Assembly (NCBI RefSeq): GCF_020509005.1
Contig: NC_063012.1
Location: 6,448,001 to 6,512,000 of the forward strand
Direction of reading: 5' to 3'
Source of the DNA: Fulvia fulva
Taxonomy: Eukaryota; Ascomycota; Dothideomycetes; Mycosphaerellales; Mycosphaerellaceae
Length of the DNA stretch: 64,000 nt
In this document: in pieces, positions 33,101 to 45,000 of the stretch
Position numbering within the stretch: the stretch's first letter is position 1
Layout of the letters: each line of letters starts with the position of its first letter
Made by a program: the position numbers and the translations under genes
The notes under the pieces: generated by a model
Seen by the model: only the letters and a program-made list of their open reading frames with translations
What the model was told of the DNA's origin: nothing
The model's database searches: none

Positions 33101-34572
33101 CGGATAGCATCACCTCTGACAGAGGCACCCAGTTCATCTCGCACTTCTGGAAGCGTCTGTGTGCTATCCTAGGCATCAAGCATAACCTCTCGACCAGTTT
33201 TCAGCCACAGACCGACGGCCAGACCGAAATTACGAACGCTATCCTCGAGCAGGTCCTTCGTTGCTTCGTCGACTACCACCAGAAGGATTGGCCTCAGCAT
33301 ATCCCTGCGGTGGAGTTCGCTACTCGTAACTGGGACTCGGAGACTACTGGCTACTCTCCCTTCTATACTACGAGAGGTTACCACCCTCGTACAGGCATGG
33401 AACCAGAAGAACCTCTCCCGCCTACCGAAGACGCAAACGAGCAAGCAGCAGACGAGTTCGCTACTATGCTCTCACAGATCCATGAAGAAGTTCACGACGA
33501 GATGGTGTACGCACAAGCAATCTACGAGGATCAAGCCAATCGTCGTCGCCAGCCAGCTCCCGACTACCAAGTAGGCGATATGGTCTACCTCAACTCCAAG
33601 AACATCAAGACAGACCGCCCCTCCAAGAAGCTGAACTGGAAGAACCTAGGTCCTTTTGAGATCACCGAGCGTATCAGTTCACACGCCTACCGTCTAGCTC
33701 TTCCTGCGAACATAAAGATCCACGACGTCTTCCATCCCGTACGCCTTCGGCCGTCAGCTGAGGACCCATTCCCGAACCAAAACCAAGACATGCCAGGTCC
33801 TCCCGATGAAGTAGAAGTCGACGAGCCTGTTAACCTACCTTCTGACGACTATGCCGTCCGCAAGATCCGGGGAATCCGCGTAGAGCCCAACGACGTTGAA
33901 GGACTACCGCCGATCAAGTATGAAGTCGAATGGCAAGGTTGCCCTGAGTGGGATACCTCATAGGAACCTATCCAACATATCATCTTCAATCGTCAAGCAA
34001 TCGAAGAATACCACGCCCGCGCAGACGGCCCAGAAGTCAACATCGGCAGGCTCTTCGAATCTGAGCTTTTCGACGGGGCTTACCAATGGTGTATCGACCA
34101 TGACATCAGGCCTAGGCCTGGTACTGAAGCTGAACATCCTCGATATGTGGAACTACTACGGCTTCGTAGGAACTCAGCTTTGTTCGGGGGGGCTACTGTC
34201 ATGGTCTCCCCACAGAGTGTACAGAAGGTGGGGACAGAAGAGCCTCAGAGTGCTCAGAAGTCGTCAAGAAGTGACAGTCCAGCTTGGTGTGTGAGCGCCA
34301 AGAATCACATGCCCCGCAACATTCACTACGGCACCCAGCCCTCCAAATTCACCCCTCTACCAAACCTTGACAGATTCACTTCGGCTCGTGACTATGTGAC
34401 TCACGGCACTCCCGCGAGCACCCGCGACTGCGCTGGACCCTGGAAGAAGCACGTGGAAGACTCGGAACGTAGGGCAGGTTGGAATAAGGTTTTGAGCAAA
34501 GCTGCTGAGCGCGGCTTCGCACGGGTTAGCCCTGTTGATGCGGGGACACGCACTCGCGAGGGTCGCGTATAA
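30133..34572 (+). pseudogene. pol: Chromovirus Pol (PR-RT-RH-IN-chromodomain), two stops
   Basis: Frame opens at 30133 and is colinear with a complete gypsy Pol. Protease DTG is at about 30340 (LMDTGALGES); RT has YRGLNAVTKKNRYP and the catalytic YIDDILVYS near 31400; RNase H has ETDASDGVVGG; integrase has the HHCC finger (GGHLGVAKTHK...CAACRRAKA) and the DDE residues in MDFITDLP, SDRGTQF and the glutamate of QTDGQTEITNA. A chromodomain (IKYEVEWQG) closes the protein. TAG codons at 31495-31497 (RT) and 33961-33963 (chromodomain) interrupt it; both fit single RIP-type changes. The frame then runs without a stop for about 125 codons into the 3' LTR. Confidence 0.9.
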
Positions 34573-34716
34573 ATATCTGGCCTTCCCCAGGCCTCTCTTG
34601 CTTTCTTCGTCTTTTGTTTTGTGTAGCAATCATACCATACCCTTTTGCATCTGCACTTCGCACCTGCATTCTCGCTTTCACCCTTGCATCTCACAGGCCA
34701 GGCTCTCGCCCTGACA
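34197..34716 (+). repeat. 3' LTR of chromovirus
   Basis: 520 bp, apparently identical to the 5' LTR; flanked by TATAT. Confidence 0.95.
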
Positions 34717-37700
34717 TATATACTCGGGTCGATGTCCGTAAGGTCTGCCTCTACTTACGTCGAAAAGAAATAGTCGGCTAACGCTTTTACCTTGCCCCGG
34801 GGCGTAGCCTAGGCAATCCCTTCGCGGTCTACGATTAGGGGGAAGTGAGGGGCTTGTTGCTCTTTAGGTAGTCGTGCCTATTTAGCAAGTCTCTACATCT
34901 GTTCCGGGTTTTCTATAACGAGCCTAATCGTCGCTCTCTAGTCCTATAGCTTATCGCGTCTTATCTATGCCTTCTTCTCTTATGTCGCGTGGCAGTATTG
35001 CTCCTACGTCTCTTAGGTGTGCTCCTTCGTCCACTGTCGCCTTGCCCTTCTAGCCTCCCTTACCTTCGTAGAGCATTTAGGGGTCTAGAAGGCCTTCTAC
35101 TACGTTAAGGGCCGGAGTAACGGCGTGTATTGTTCCGCTACTTGCTATATAACCGAGGTAATCTGTTCCGCTACTTGATCTAGCTAAGCTGTCGTCTCGA
35201 GTTCTCTATACTATAGTAGGTTCGCTATTAGGAAGCCTCTTATATCGTCCTAGCGTGCCTTCTTCTAGTTACGGCGTAGTTCGTTTACTAGCTCCTCTAT
35301 CGCCTTCACCCCTAGCGTCGTTTAGTTAGGGATATAGTCTAAGGAGGCTTCTAGCGCGTAGTTCGGTCGGCATTAGACTAGTCTCTCTTCAAGTTCTCGT
35401 AATAGGAAGTATAGGTCGATCGTGCTTATACTAGTACGGGCCTTCTACGTCTCTGTTCCCTTTAGTGTTACTAAGGCTATTCCGTAGCGTACGGTTATAT
35501 CTAGTAGCTTCCCCCCTAGAAACGCGTATAGGGGAGTGAATTCGAGTCCCTACTATAGGTAGTAGAGGTTAAAGTCGCCGAGGAGTACTTGCTTCTTATC
35601 TTAGCTTAGGGTCCGCTCTAGGTAGGCGAGGGTTCCTAGTTCCCTACTCGTCCGACCCCGCGGTAGCGGGTTATAAACGTTATAGATCTAGATAGGGCCT
35701 TGTGTCGTGTCGATCTAGATTAATGTTATGTCTCCTAGGTTGCCCTACTACGGTAGTATAACCTTCTACGACTCAAGGTCTATAGTCTTGCTTACGTATA
35801 TATATATCCTCGGGATGACGCCTCGTTAGCCCGCGATGACGGTATAGTATCTCCGGTTATTACAAGTAGCTAGGAGTCCTACGTAGGGGTTGATCTATAG
35901 TTCCTGTACCGTAATAACGTAGTGCCGTAGCGGGTCTAGCTCTTATAGAAAGTGGCGCTAGACCTTGTCCCTACTTTTGTTTACGTTGTACTATACGATA
36001 GTGATGTTATCGTATAGTATTATTCGTTATCCGTAAGGTCTATTTCCGTGCTAACCTGCTATGTCTCCTAAGCCTATATCTCGCTGTCCGGCTAGCCCTA
36101 GGGCCGCTAGGGCGCCCTAAAGATTCGCATTTGGCCTAGTTTATTAGTAGCCCGGTTAAGGTGTCGAGGCCTACCGGGAGGTAGATACGTTTACGGTTAG
36201 GTTCCCTTGTTCGTCTCTCCTACCCTCTTCCTTTTGCTCGGCTCGAAGCCCTTATATACGGTAGGTCCCTCCTACTATCGTTAGGGGTACCTAGCTAGTA
36301 TAGAGATCCTTGCTTGTCTCGCTCGTTCTTATACTACTATTCTAGCCGGGCATTGGCTTAAATACGCTAGGTGCCTTCTACCGTAGTATACGTACCTGCT
36401 CTCCTTTTTTAGGCATTCCCTTCCCTAGTATAGGCCTACGTAGTAAGGACACCTTAGGGTCTTCTCCCCGCATTTTAGGGCTATATAACCGTACTGTTAG
36501 CATTGGAAGTATTGTAGTACCCTATAGCTACTCTAATAGATCTCCGTATCTATTCTCTCGTAGTTCTAGAATAGCCTATTATCTAGTATCTAGTTAGCTT
36601 GTTCCGCTGTCTCTACCTAAATAATAAGCGATAAATGCGTCTTTTCTCGGTCTACTGTCTTGTATAGCTATACCGCCTTCGTTAGTCGTACTCCTAGGGA
36701 GGTGTTCTAGTTCTGTACTTAGAGGTAGGGAAGGTCTTCGTTCTTGAATGTCCTAGGGACCCCGTAGGCGATGACGGTATACTGTTAGTAGGAGACTCGT
36801 ACCGACTTCGCGACTTTAGTAGTCCACTCCTTATAGGTCTCTAGCTTTCGTCTATTAGACTCTTATACGGTAAAGAGTCTTACTACGCCTATTGCCTCTA
36901 CCCTCGCCCTAACTACCTCCTTTTGGCCGATTCTGTCGACAATCTCCTTACTTATTAGGGCTACGATTTCTTGTTTCTCCGCCGGATTAGTAATATATAG
37001 GCGTACCGCCTTGCTTACCTTCGGAGGGGGTTAATTCTTACCTACTACTACTATTGCCTATATAGTTAGTTTCTAGGCTGCCCTCTATATTACTTATTAG
37101 ATTGTCTTCGGGATTTGGTATAATAGCGCTTTTAGCGCTCCTAGTAGCTGTGCTATAGTGTTCTTATATGCCCGGGCTAGGTGTCCGTCATCCCCTAGTA
37201 AGTTCTCCGCCTCCGTATATAGGGTCGTCTACGCTATATTGTTTGTCGTTAGCCTCTACTTTCTATATAGTAGGCCTTGGCTTGTGTCCTAGGTTTTTTC
37301 TTAGTTTGTTCCCCGGTTTGACTCTTAGGACAGAATGTTCGTAAGGCTATAGCTCTCGTTAGTTACTATCCTTCGCTATTGTTTGGGGTCGCGCTTCCTA
37401 ATTAGGCAGTTGTCCTCCGTAACTCCGTAATTCTAGGGTCTGCCTTTAGGGGAAAGGGACCTCGGTTTTAGGGTTTTTTGTATCACGATTGCGCCGCCGC
37501 TAGCGTAGGCGGGTCGCTACTACTTAAGTAGATTGCTCGTCTTGATAAGGGCTGTCGATTAAGGGCTAAAACGTATCCCCTAGTAGAATATTAACCGGAG
37601 TGCTAGTACTCTAAGTACTATATATAGGTACGCCTACTAGAAGGTTATACTCGCCTACTCTCGAGCCTAGGTACGACGCTATTATAAGGAACGCGATTAA

Positions 37701-40700
37701 GTCGACTCTAAACTTACGAAGCTCTAAGAAGAATATAATATCGTCTTCGAAGACCGATAGGATATAGCGACCGAACGAGATAAGATATAAGCCGATACTA
37801 TAATATATTAGACATCCTAGGAAGACGCTAAGGCCCGTATCTAGATACTATAAATAGCCTTAGACGATACCGTAACTAAGGAACACTATAAGAAGATTAC
37901 CGATAAGCTAGTAGGCCGTATTAATACTACTAATAACTATCTCGAGTAAGTAGAGGACGAAGTCGACTAACTTAAGGCCAAGATTATATAGTAGGACACT
38001 AAGATCTCGTAACTTAAGACATAAGCCCGGCTTACCGCCTTACTAAGTAAGCGAGACCGCCCGCCCACTTTTTCTAAGTAGTTACGACTCTAGTAATAGC
38101 CGTAGTAGTAGAAATAGTAGACTACTAGTCTAGAGAGATTCCCCTAAGCCGGTACCCGTCGTTCTTAGACTCTAGTAGGTAGCGGCTATCGGGCCCGTAC
38201 CTATAACCGTACTACCCGCGCCGGTTCTCTCGTACCCTTAGTAGCCCGTACTAATAATACTACAATATTCGCCGCCTAAACCGACTAACGTTTCCCCTAT
38301 CCTAAAGAGTTCGACAACTTAGGCGAGCTCTCCTATATCGACTAGAAAGAGAGCTATAAGGACTCTATAGCGGTACGATATACTATATAAATACCTTGCC
38401 TTAATATCTTTAACTACGTTAAGCGTTATACTCTCGGGACCCCTAGGGATATTATCCGTATAGCTATTAAGGACGACGAATAGGTAAGCCTCGAGGATAT
38501 ATAGGACGAGTTAGACGATACCTTTAGTAAGAATCCTCGAGATATTAAGCTTAAGGCTAGACGCGACCTATACTAGCTAAAGTAGAAGTACGGCTAGGAG
38601 TTTAGTAAATATATTATCGAATACCGCCGTATTAGCGCTAAGGCCGGTAAGCCTATAGTGTCGTACGAGCTATAGATTAGCCTAAACGAGTTCTAGATAA
38701 AGACGATAGAGGACTACTAGCTTATAGACCCCGTAAGCTAGTTTATTTATATCGCTAAAGACAAAGAAGAGGTATATAATACCGTAAAGAGTATATATAG
38801 TAAGAGGGATAAGGACAAGGACACCTAGTAAGGCGGTAATAGGCGTCGTAGTAGTTAAGGACAAGGCTAATAGGGCTCTAGATAATAGAGCGCTAGTATA
38901 GTACTACGAGCCGCGCCGCCTACTATAAACAATACGCTTACGGTCTCTACGCGTACCTAGAACGCTAGCCCGGCCGTACGCCTTATCCCCTAGCGTTATA
39001 CTATACTACCTAAGCTTACCGACGAACTCCGCGACTAGCTACGCTAGTAAGGCCGCTACTTCCGCTATCGTAAACCTAGATATACCGGCCTCGACCCCGT
39101 ATATATTCTTTATAACTCCCGTAGTAAGTAGTATACCGGCGACGTTAACCGCGAGATACCTATCGCTCTTAACGCTATAACCGACGCGCTAGCCCTCTAG
39201 ATCGAAGTACTACCCGTTTAGAGAAATGCCTAGCTCCTTAGTACCGTCGCGCTATAGGAGTAATATACGAATTTACGAATCATAAACACGAAGAATAAGA
39301 CTACGAGATATATACCTAAGAGGAAGAATACCTATATATAGTAATAGCTAAGGGTAACACCTATACGCCTATATATATATATATAACTAACGTATAGAAA
39401 GTATATAGTATATACTAGTACTATAACTAGTTTATTAGGTAGAAGAGCAAACGTACTTACCCTCTCTAATACTAGCGCCTCCTCTAAGTTTATTGACCTA
39501 AGATTTGTTTACGTAAACAAAGTCCCTACCTTTAAGCTAGAAAGGCTAAGACGCCTACGTATAGCTAACGGAGCGGCTATACAACTACTCGAAGTAGTAC
39601 TAATAGACGTTACTATCGGTAGCTATACTAGTTAAGAGCTATACTACGTTACTAACCTCGACAAGTACGACCTAGTACTAGGCATCTCCTAGCTCGAAGA
39701 ACACGACCCTTCGTATAGCTTTAAACATAAGATACTTAGCTTCGATAAGCCTACCTACTACTAACATTATTACTAGAATGGCATACCTTATACGATTATA
39801 ATAGAAGCTAATAATAGTAAGCCTAAGGCGCTAAAACTAGTACTACCCGAGCTAGAACCCGATATCTATTTTATTAGCGCGGACGCCTATTATCGTATAG
39901 CGAAGCGAGCCTAGAAGTAATAAGACTAGCTAGACGCCAATAAGCTCTTCGTACTATAGCTAGAGGATTTCGACGACGAGGAGTACACCTCTACCTTCGC
40001 TATATCGCTAGATAATTTAGAAATCTTTATAAATAGGAACAAGGTATAGGACCCGAAGGCTAAGCTACCGCCCGAATATCACGACCTAGCCGACGCCTTT
40101 AGGTATAAGAGCGAGTTTAAGCTACCTAAGTATAGCCCGTCCGACTATATAATTAACTTGAAACTAGGATTAGAAGCGTAGCGACCCTATAAGTAGGCCT
40201 TTAGTATAAACCTATATTAGCTAGTAGTCGTTAAGAAATTCATTAATAATAGTATAGCTAACGGTACGGTCGAACTATCTAAATTAGACATATTGTCTCC
40301 CGTGTTAATTATTAAAAAGCTAGGAGGCGGGCTCCGCGTCTACGTCGACTACCGCGCCCTAAATACTATTATAGTTAAGGACCTATACCTAATACCTCTA
40401 TTAAGGGAGACACTTAAGCGAGTTTCTAAGGCTAAGTAGTTTAATAAGCTTAATATCGTCGCCGTATTTAATAATATACGTATCCGTAAGGAGGACAAAT
40501 AGATAACCGCCTTTATTACTAGGTATAGATTATACTAGTTTAAGGTCCTTCCGTTCGGCCTCTATAATAGCCCTAGTAGTTAGTAGCGTAAGTTTAACGA
40601 CATCCTCCGAGAATTCCTAGACGACTTAGCTATAGTATACCTCGATAATGTCCTAATTTATACGGACGGCTCCTTAGATAATTATAGAGCTTACGTACGA

Positions 40701-41820
40701 AAGGTCCTATATAGACTACGGGATATAGGGCTACTAGTAGATATCGACAAGTATGAATTCTACGTTAATCGGATCAAATACCTAGGCCTTATTATTACGA
40801 CGGAGGGCGTTAAGATAGACCCTATAAAGATTAAAGCTATTATAAACTAGTAGGTGCCTCGTAACGTTAAGGACGTTCTTACGTTCCTAAGCTTTACTAG
40901 ATTCTATAGGAAGTTTATCTACGCCTTCTCTAAAGTAACCGCGTGCCTTATAGACCTTACGAAGATAGGTAAAAAGAGTAAAGTCGACGGTGAGGTAGTT
41001 AAGAAGCCACCCTTTATATAGACCTAATAGTACGATATAGCCTTTAAGGAACTTAAGTAGCGCTTTAGCTAAGTAGGTATACTGGCCTATTATTAACTAG
41101 GCGAGCAGATTTAGGTAGAAATAGACTCTAGCGACTAGGTCAATATAGGGGTACTATTATAGATAATTAATAGCGTCCTTAGACCCGTAGCGTTCTACTT
41201 AAAGAAGCTTGGTCTATAAGAATATAACTACGACATTTACAATAAAGAGCTACTAGCTATCGTTAAGGCGTTCGAGGAATAGTAACCGGAACTTATCGGC
41301 GCTATAGACGATAAACTAGTTCGGTACTTACTAATCACCGTAATCTTAAGTACTTTATAACTACTAAGTAGCTTAACCGGCGCTAGGTACGCTAGACCAA
41401 GTTCCTATCCTAGTTTAACTTTAAGATTACCTATCGCGCGGGCGCCTAAGGAACGAAACTAGATAGTCTTACCCGTCGCTCTTAGGACATACCGGCGGGA
41501 GTAGACGATACTAGATCGTAGTATTAATAATAGACTATTCTAAAACCCTATAACCTAGATATCGTTACTTAGTTTACTATATAAGTATAGGACGACCTAC
41601 TAATAAACTATTAAGTACTATTAATTTACGACTCGGACAATAAAGAAGAAGACTACTATACTAGTAATATCGCTACCCCCGGTAATTAACCCGCCTCGCC
41701 TAGCGAGACGTAATATAGCCGTTACTCGAACTAAATAACGCCGAGGCACGTAGTAACGTCGACTCGGAACTAGATAGTAGAGTCCTAGTCGAAGAGATAC
41801 CTAGTAATAAACAACCTGTC

Positions 41821-42016
41821 TGTCACGGTATAGCCCTACGGCCTACGGCCTTCGGGTCACGTGACTTTATAAATATAACGTAACGCCTCGGCTCGGCGAA
41901 CGTTGCGCTTATCTTCGATACGCGCCTTAGCTAGAACTTCTCTTCTCCGTAGAACTTATTCGATCACTTAGCTACGACACCCTTTTACCTACCGAGAGTA
42001 GCCTAGACCCGTATTA
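41821..42016 (+). repeat. 5' LTR of gypsy B (196 bp)
   Basis: Starts TGTCACGGTATAGCC, ends CCCGTATTA (CA->TA at the end). Differs from the 3' LTR at a handful of C/T and G/A sites. Confidence 0.88.
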
Positions 42017-42049
42017 TTAAGTTCTACTACTCTAAATCCCTCTATAGTA

Positions 42050-45000
42050 AGTACGCGGATTATCGGCAATATTACCGACCGGTTTACGACACTTTAGTAG
42101 GAGTTAGCGAACAAGACCCCGAGTTCGAGGTAGATTATAGTAGTATAATCGGGTGTCCTATATACGTAGGAAGTGTATAGAAGAGGAGGATACAATATAG
42201 TTAGTCGTAGACACTTTCGTAGGAGTTCGTCGAGATACGTAGAATTAATATTAATATCCGCCGATCCGTCGAGGATTCGAGATAGCCGCGACTATAGCTA
42301 CCGATAATTACGAACCGTAACCGTAGTAGACCTAATAGAATAATAGAAGTTAGACTATAGTCGATAGCTAAGATTAGACCTACTAGATACGATAAGCGAT
42401 AGTAGGTTAATAGTAGAAGACGCAAATTACGTATACGACTCTTAAGACTAAGTACGACCGGCGTGAGCGTATTTACTAATAAGATAGAGGACAGGGTATA
42501 TCGTCGAGAGTAGATAGGTAGGGAGGCTAGTACACGCCGCTCGACCTATCGTATACTATGCCCCTAGATCCTATAGAAGATAGTAAAGGCGCTTAGTTCC
42601 GATACGATCTATAAGTATTTAAGCTATATACCTACGAAGAGTTAGCGGCGTTAGTCAAGAAGAGACCTAAAGCTTAGCTTAATATCCTCGACTTTAGGAT
42701 ATAGATATATACTTATAGTAAGGCCTTACTTAAGAACTCTCGCGACCGAGTTATTAACCTAACGGGTAAGAAAGTCAACCTCGAGGCAGCCCTTTAGTAA
42801 GAAAAGGAGGACTCGGAAGAAGCGGCGGGCATTATTAAAGGTCTGACCGTTCAGAACGAGGAAAAGGATAGGCAAATTTAAGAACTAGAAGCTAAGGTAT
42901 AGACTAAGGACGGCGATACGGAAGATGCTATAGTAGAAATCGAGAGCCTATAAGAGGATAACAACACTTAGCGTAGGTTAGTCGAGAGTCTAAAGTAGCG
43001 TATTAAGGAGCTCGAAGTACTTTAGAAGTAATAGTAATAGCCGGAGAGACTAACGACACTAGCTCGCCAGCCCTCTAAGCTACGCGCCCTCCTAGATTTA
43101 CGAAAGAAGGACGTACGAAACACTCTAGGTATTCGCGTCAATACGTATATAGAGAAAGTCCTACTACGAGGGCTCGGAACTACGCTACTATAACGTACGG
43201 CTAGCGCGCTAGGCGGGCGTAGGCAAGAAGTCGAATTTATAGGTATTAATAACTTCGAGACCGCTTACGACAATAGTATCCGTAATATACGTACATCGAC
43301 TCTATACTAGTTTATGTTAGGGGGTCTCGGTAGGTTCGGCGACGCTAATAAAACGCCTAATCTATACGCGCGTCCTTTTACCCTTACCCTAACTCTAGGT
43401 ACGTAGTCTATAAAGTCTATTAATATATCTTAGAAGAACCCTATTAAGGTTCTACCTATCTTCTACGCCGACCTAAAGGAAGACAAGGTCAGCTATATTA
43501 AGTAGCGTAAGAAGGTTAGCGAGTACCTACTTATAGAACCTAATCGATCGGATACCGAATTATATATTATGTTCTACGGCCTAGTAGGCACGAACGCTCT
43601 CGGCCGTATTCGACCTTATAAGCCCACTATTAAGCATTAGAATAAGGCTCTCGAGATCCTCGACTTATCGTATAGCGACTACTTCGAGAAGCGTCGTTAC
43701 CGTAAGGCCTTTTACGAACTCGAATAGAAGTAGGGTAAGAAGTTTAACCTCTTCTATACGAAGTTTTCCGAGTATACGCACTACCTTAGGAAGTATACTA
43801 CTAAGGACGGGCGCGAAGAACTAATAGAGAACCTTAAGGAGAAGATTCTTCTACGTCTACGCGCGAAGATCGCGGGTATACGGTTTAGGAGCCTGACCGA
43901 GATAGAAGATACTCTCCGTAATATCGAGATCGACCTCGACGATATACCGCGCTAGTAGTAGTAACTACCCGGTAAGAAGCTAAGTAGAGGAGGCCAGACC
44001 GGTAGCTAAGGTAACGCGCGACTAGGTTCCTCCGGTAGTACTAGAGGCGGCGGCGGCGGTCGAGGACCTATAGGTAAGCCGCGTAGCGAGCGTATAGACG
44101 AGAAGGTGTACTAGTAGTACGATATAGTAGCCGCTAAGCGTACTAGCTTGACATATCGTAAGCTTACAAAGGATAAAGCGGCGTACTAGAAGGATAAGAC
44201 GTTCTACTACGTATATAAGAGCCCGGACTATAACTAGTAGTACCAATCTTACGAATATTCCTAGTTCCGTAAGGGTAATACTAGAGGTAACGTAGCTACT
44301 ACGGTCGACTAGAACCTTATTGACTTCGAATCCTAATAATAGGGAAACGGGGCGACTCTAGACTAAGGCATATAGTTTAGAGTATAGCTATTATTACTAT
44401 AGCTAATATTGCGCCTAGTAAGGATCCTCCTTAGAACATCTACGAGCACCTTACGTTAGAAGAACCGAGTACACATCCGTTGGGCAAAGGCCCGCTAAGG
44501 ATATTAGAACCTACGCCGATACCCTAGTAACGAAACAAAAAGGTTAACCTACTATAGCGGTAGACTTCGGAGGTAGATATAATTAAGGTTATAGATATCA
44601 AGACTATAAAGGTCGGAGCAATTAAAGTCGACATCCTACTACGTAGTAATCGTCTTATTATATACGGTACCGTTAAAGGCAAGCCTACTAGATACCTAGT
44701 AGATCTAGGCGCATAGTCGATCTTTTATAGTACGAAGTTTGTAAAGGATTATAATCGGATAAAGCTACCTACTCTATTTAGAATTAGTATAGTAGACCCG
44801 TCTAAGAAGAACGAAGCTACGGAGTACGTAAAAGCGACTCTAGACCTAAACGGTCACGTCGAAGAATTGAACTACTTTATTACCGGCATTGAGTATAACT
44901 TTATTCTTAGTATACCGTAGGTATAGAAGTACCTACTAGACTTCGGGAACTAGACGAATACCGTTATATTCACGTCTTACTACGGACACTATTACGAAAG

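Larger units (their letters stand above)
28426..34716 (+). mobile_element. Young Ty3/gypsy chromovirus (6.3 kb)
   Basis: Complete LTR retrotransposon with 520-bp LTRs (28426-28945 and 34197-34716) that look identical by eye, TG...CA ends and TATAT target duplications (28421-28425, 34717-34721). Order: gag, protease, reverse transcriptase, RNase H, integrase, chromodomain. It is GC-rich and essentially free of RIP apart from two TAG stops in pol. A run of seven Gs at 34186-34192 just before the 3' LTR is the likely polypurine tract. It interrupts the minus-strand LINE, so it is younger than it. Confidence 0.95.
23763..37560 (-). mobile_element. Tad-like LINE, minus strand, split into three by LTR elements
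   Basis: One LINE of about 5.1 kb in three colinear pieces: 23763-25448 (3' end with a TAGATAGATAG tail, post-RT and RT C-terminal part), 27862-28420 (RT core) and 34722-37560 (endonuclease, ORF1 and 5' end). The breaks are the gag-only LTR element and the chromovirus, each bounded by target duplications (GTTAC; TATAT). Recognisable on the minus strand are an FVDDINIL catalytic box near 25245, KALGLDRILN near 28340 and GDFNLYYL near 35570. Frames carry many stops; RIP is strong. A second partial copy at 51446-51946 crosses the first break without interruption. Confidence 0.85.

Noticed and set aside
42201..44246. Short open frames in the RIP-saturated blocks (for example 38682, 42201, 44022, 58239)
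   Set aside because: Antisense to degraded gypsy coding sequence; TAG-rich sense strands read as CTA (Leu) on the other strand, giving leucine- and tyrosine-rich artefacts.
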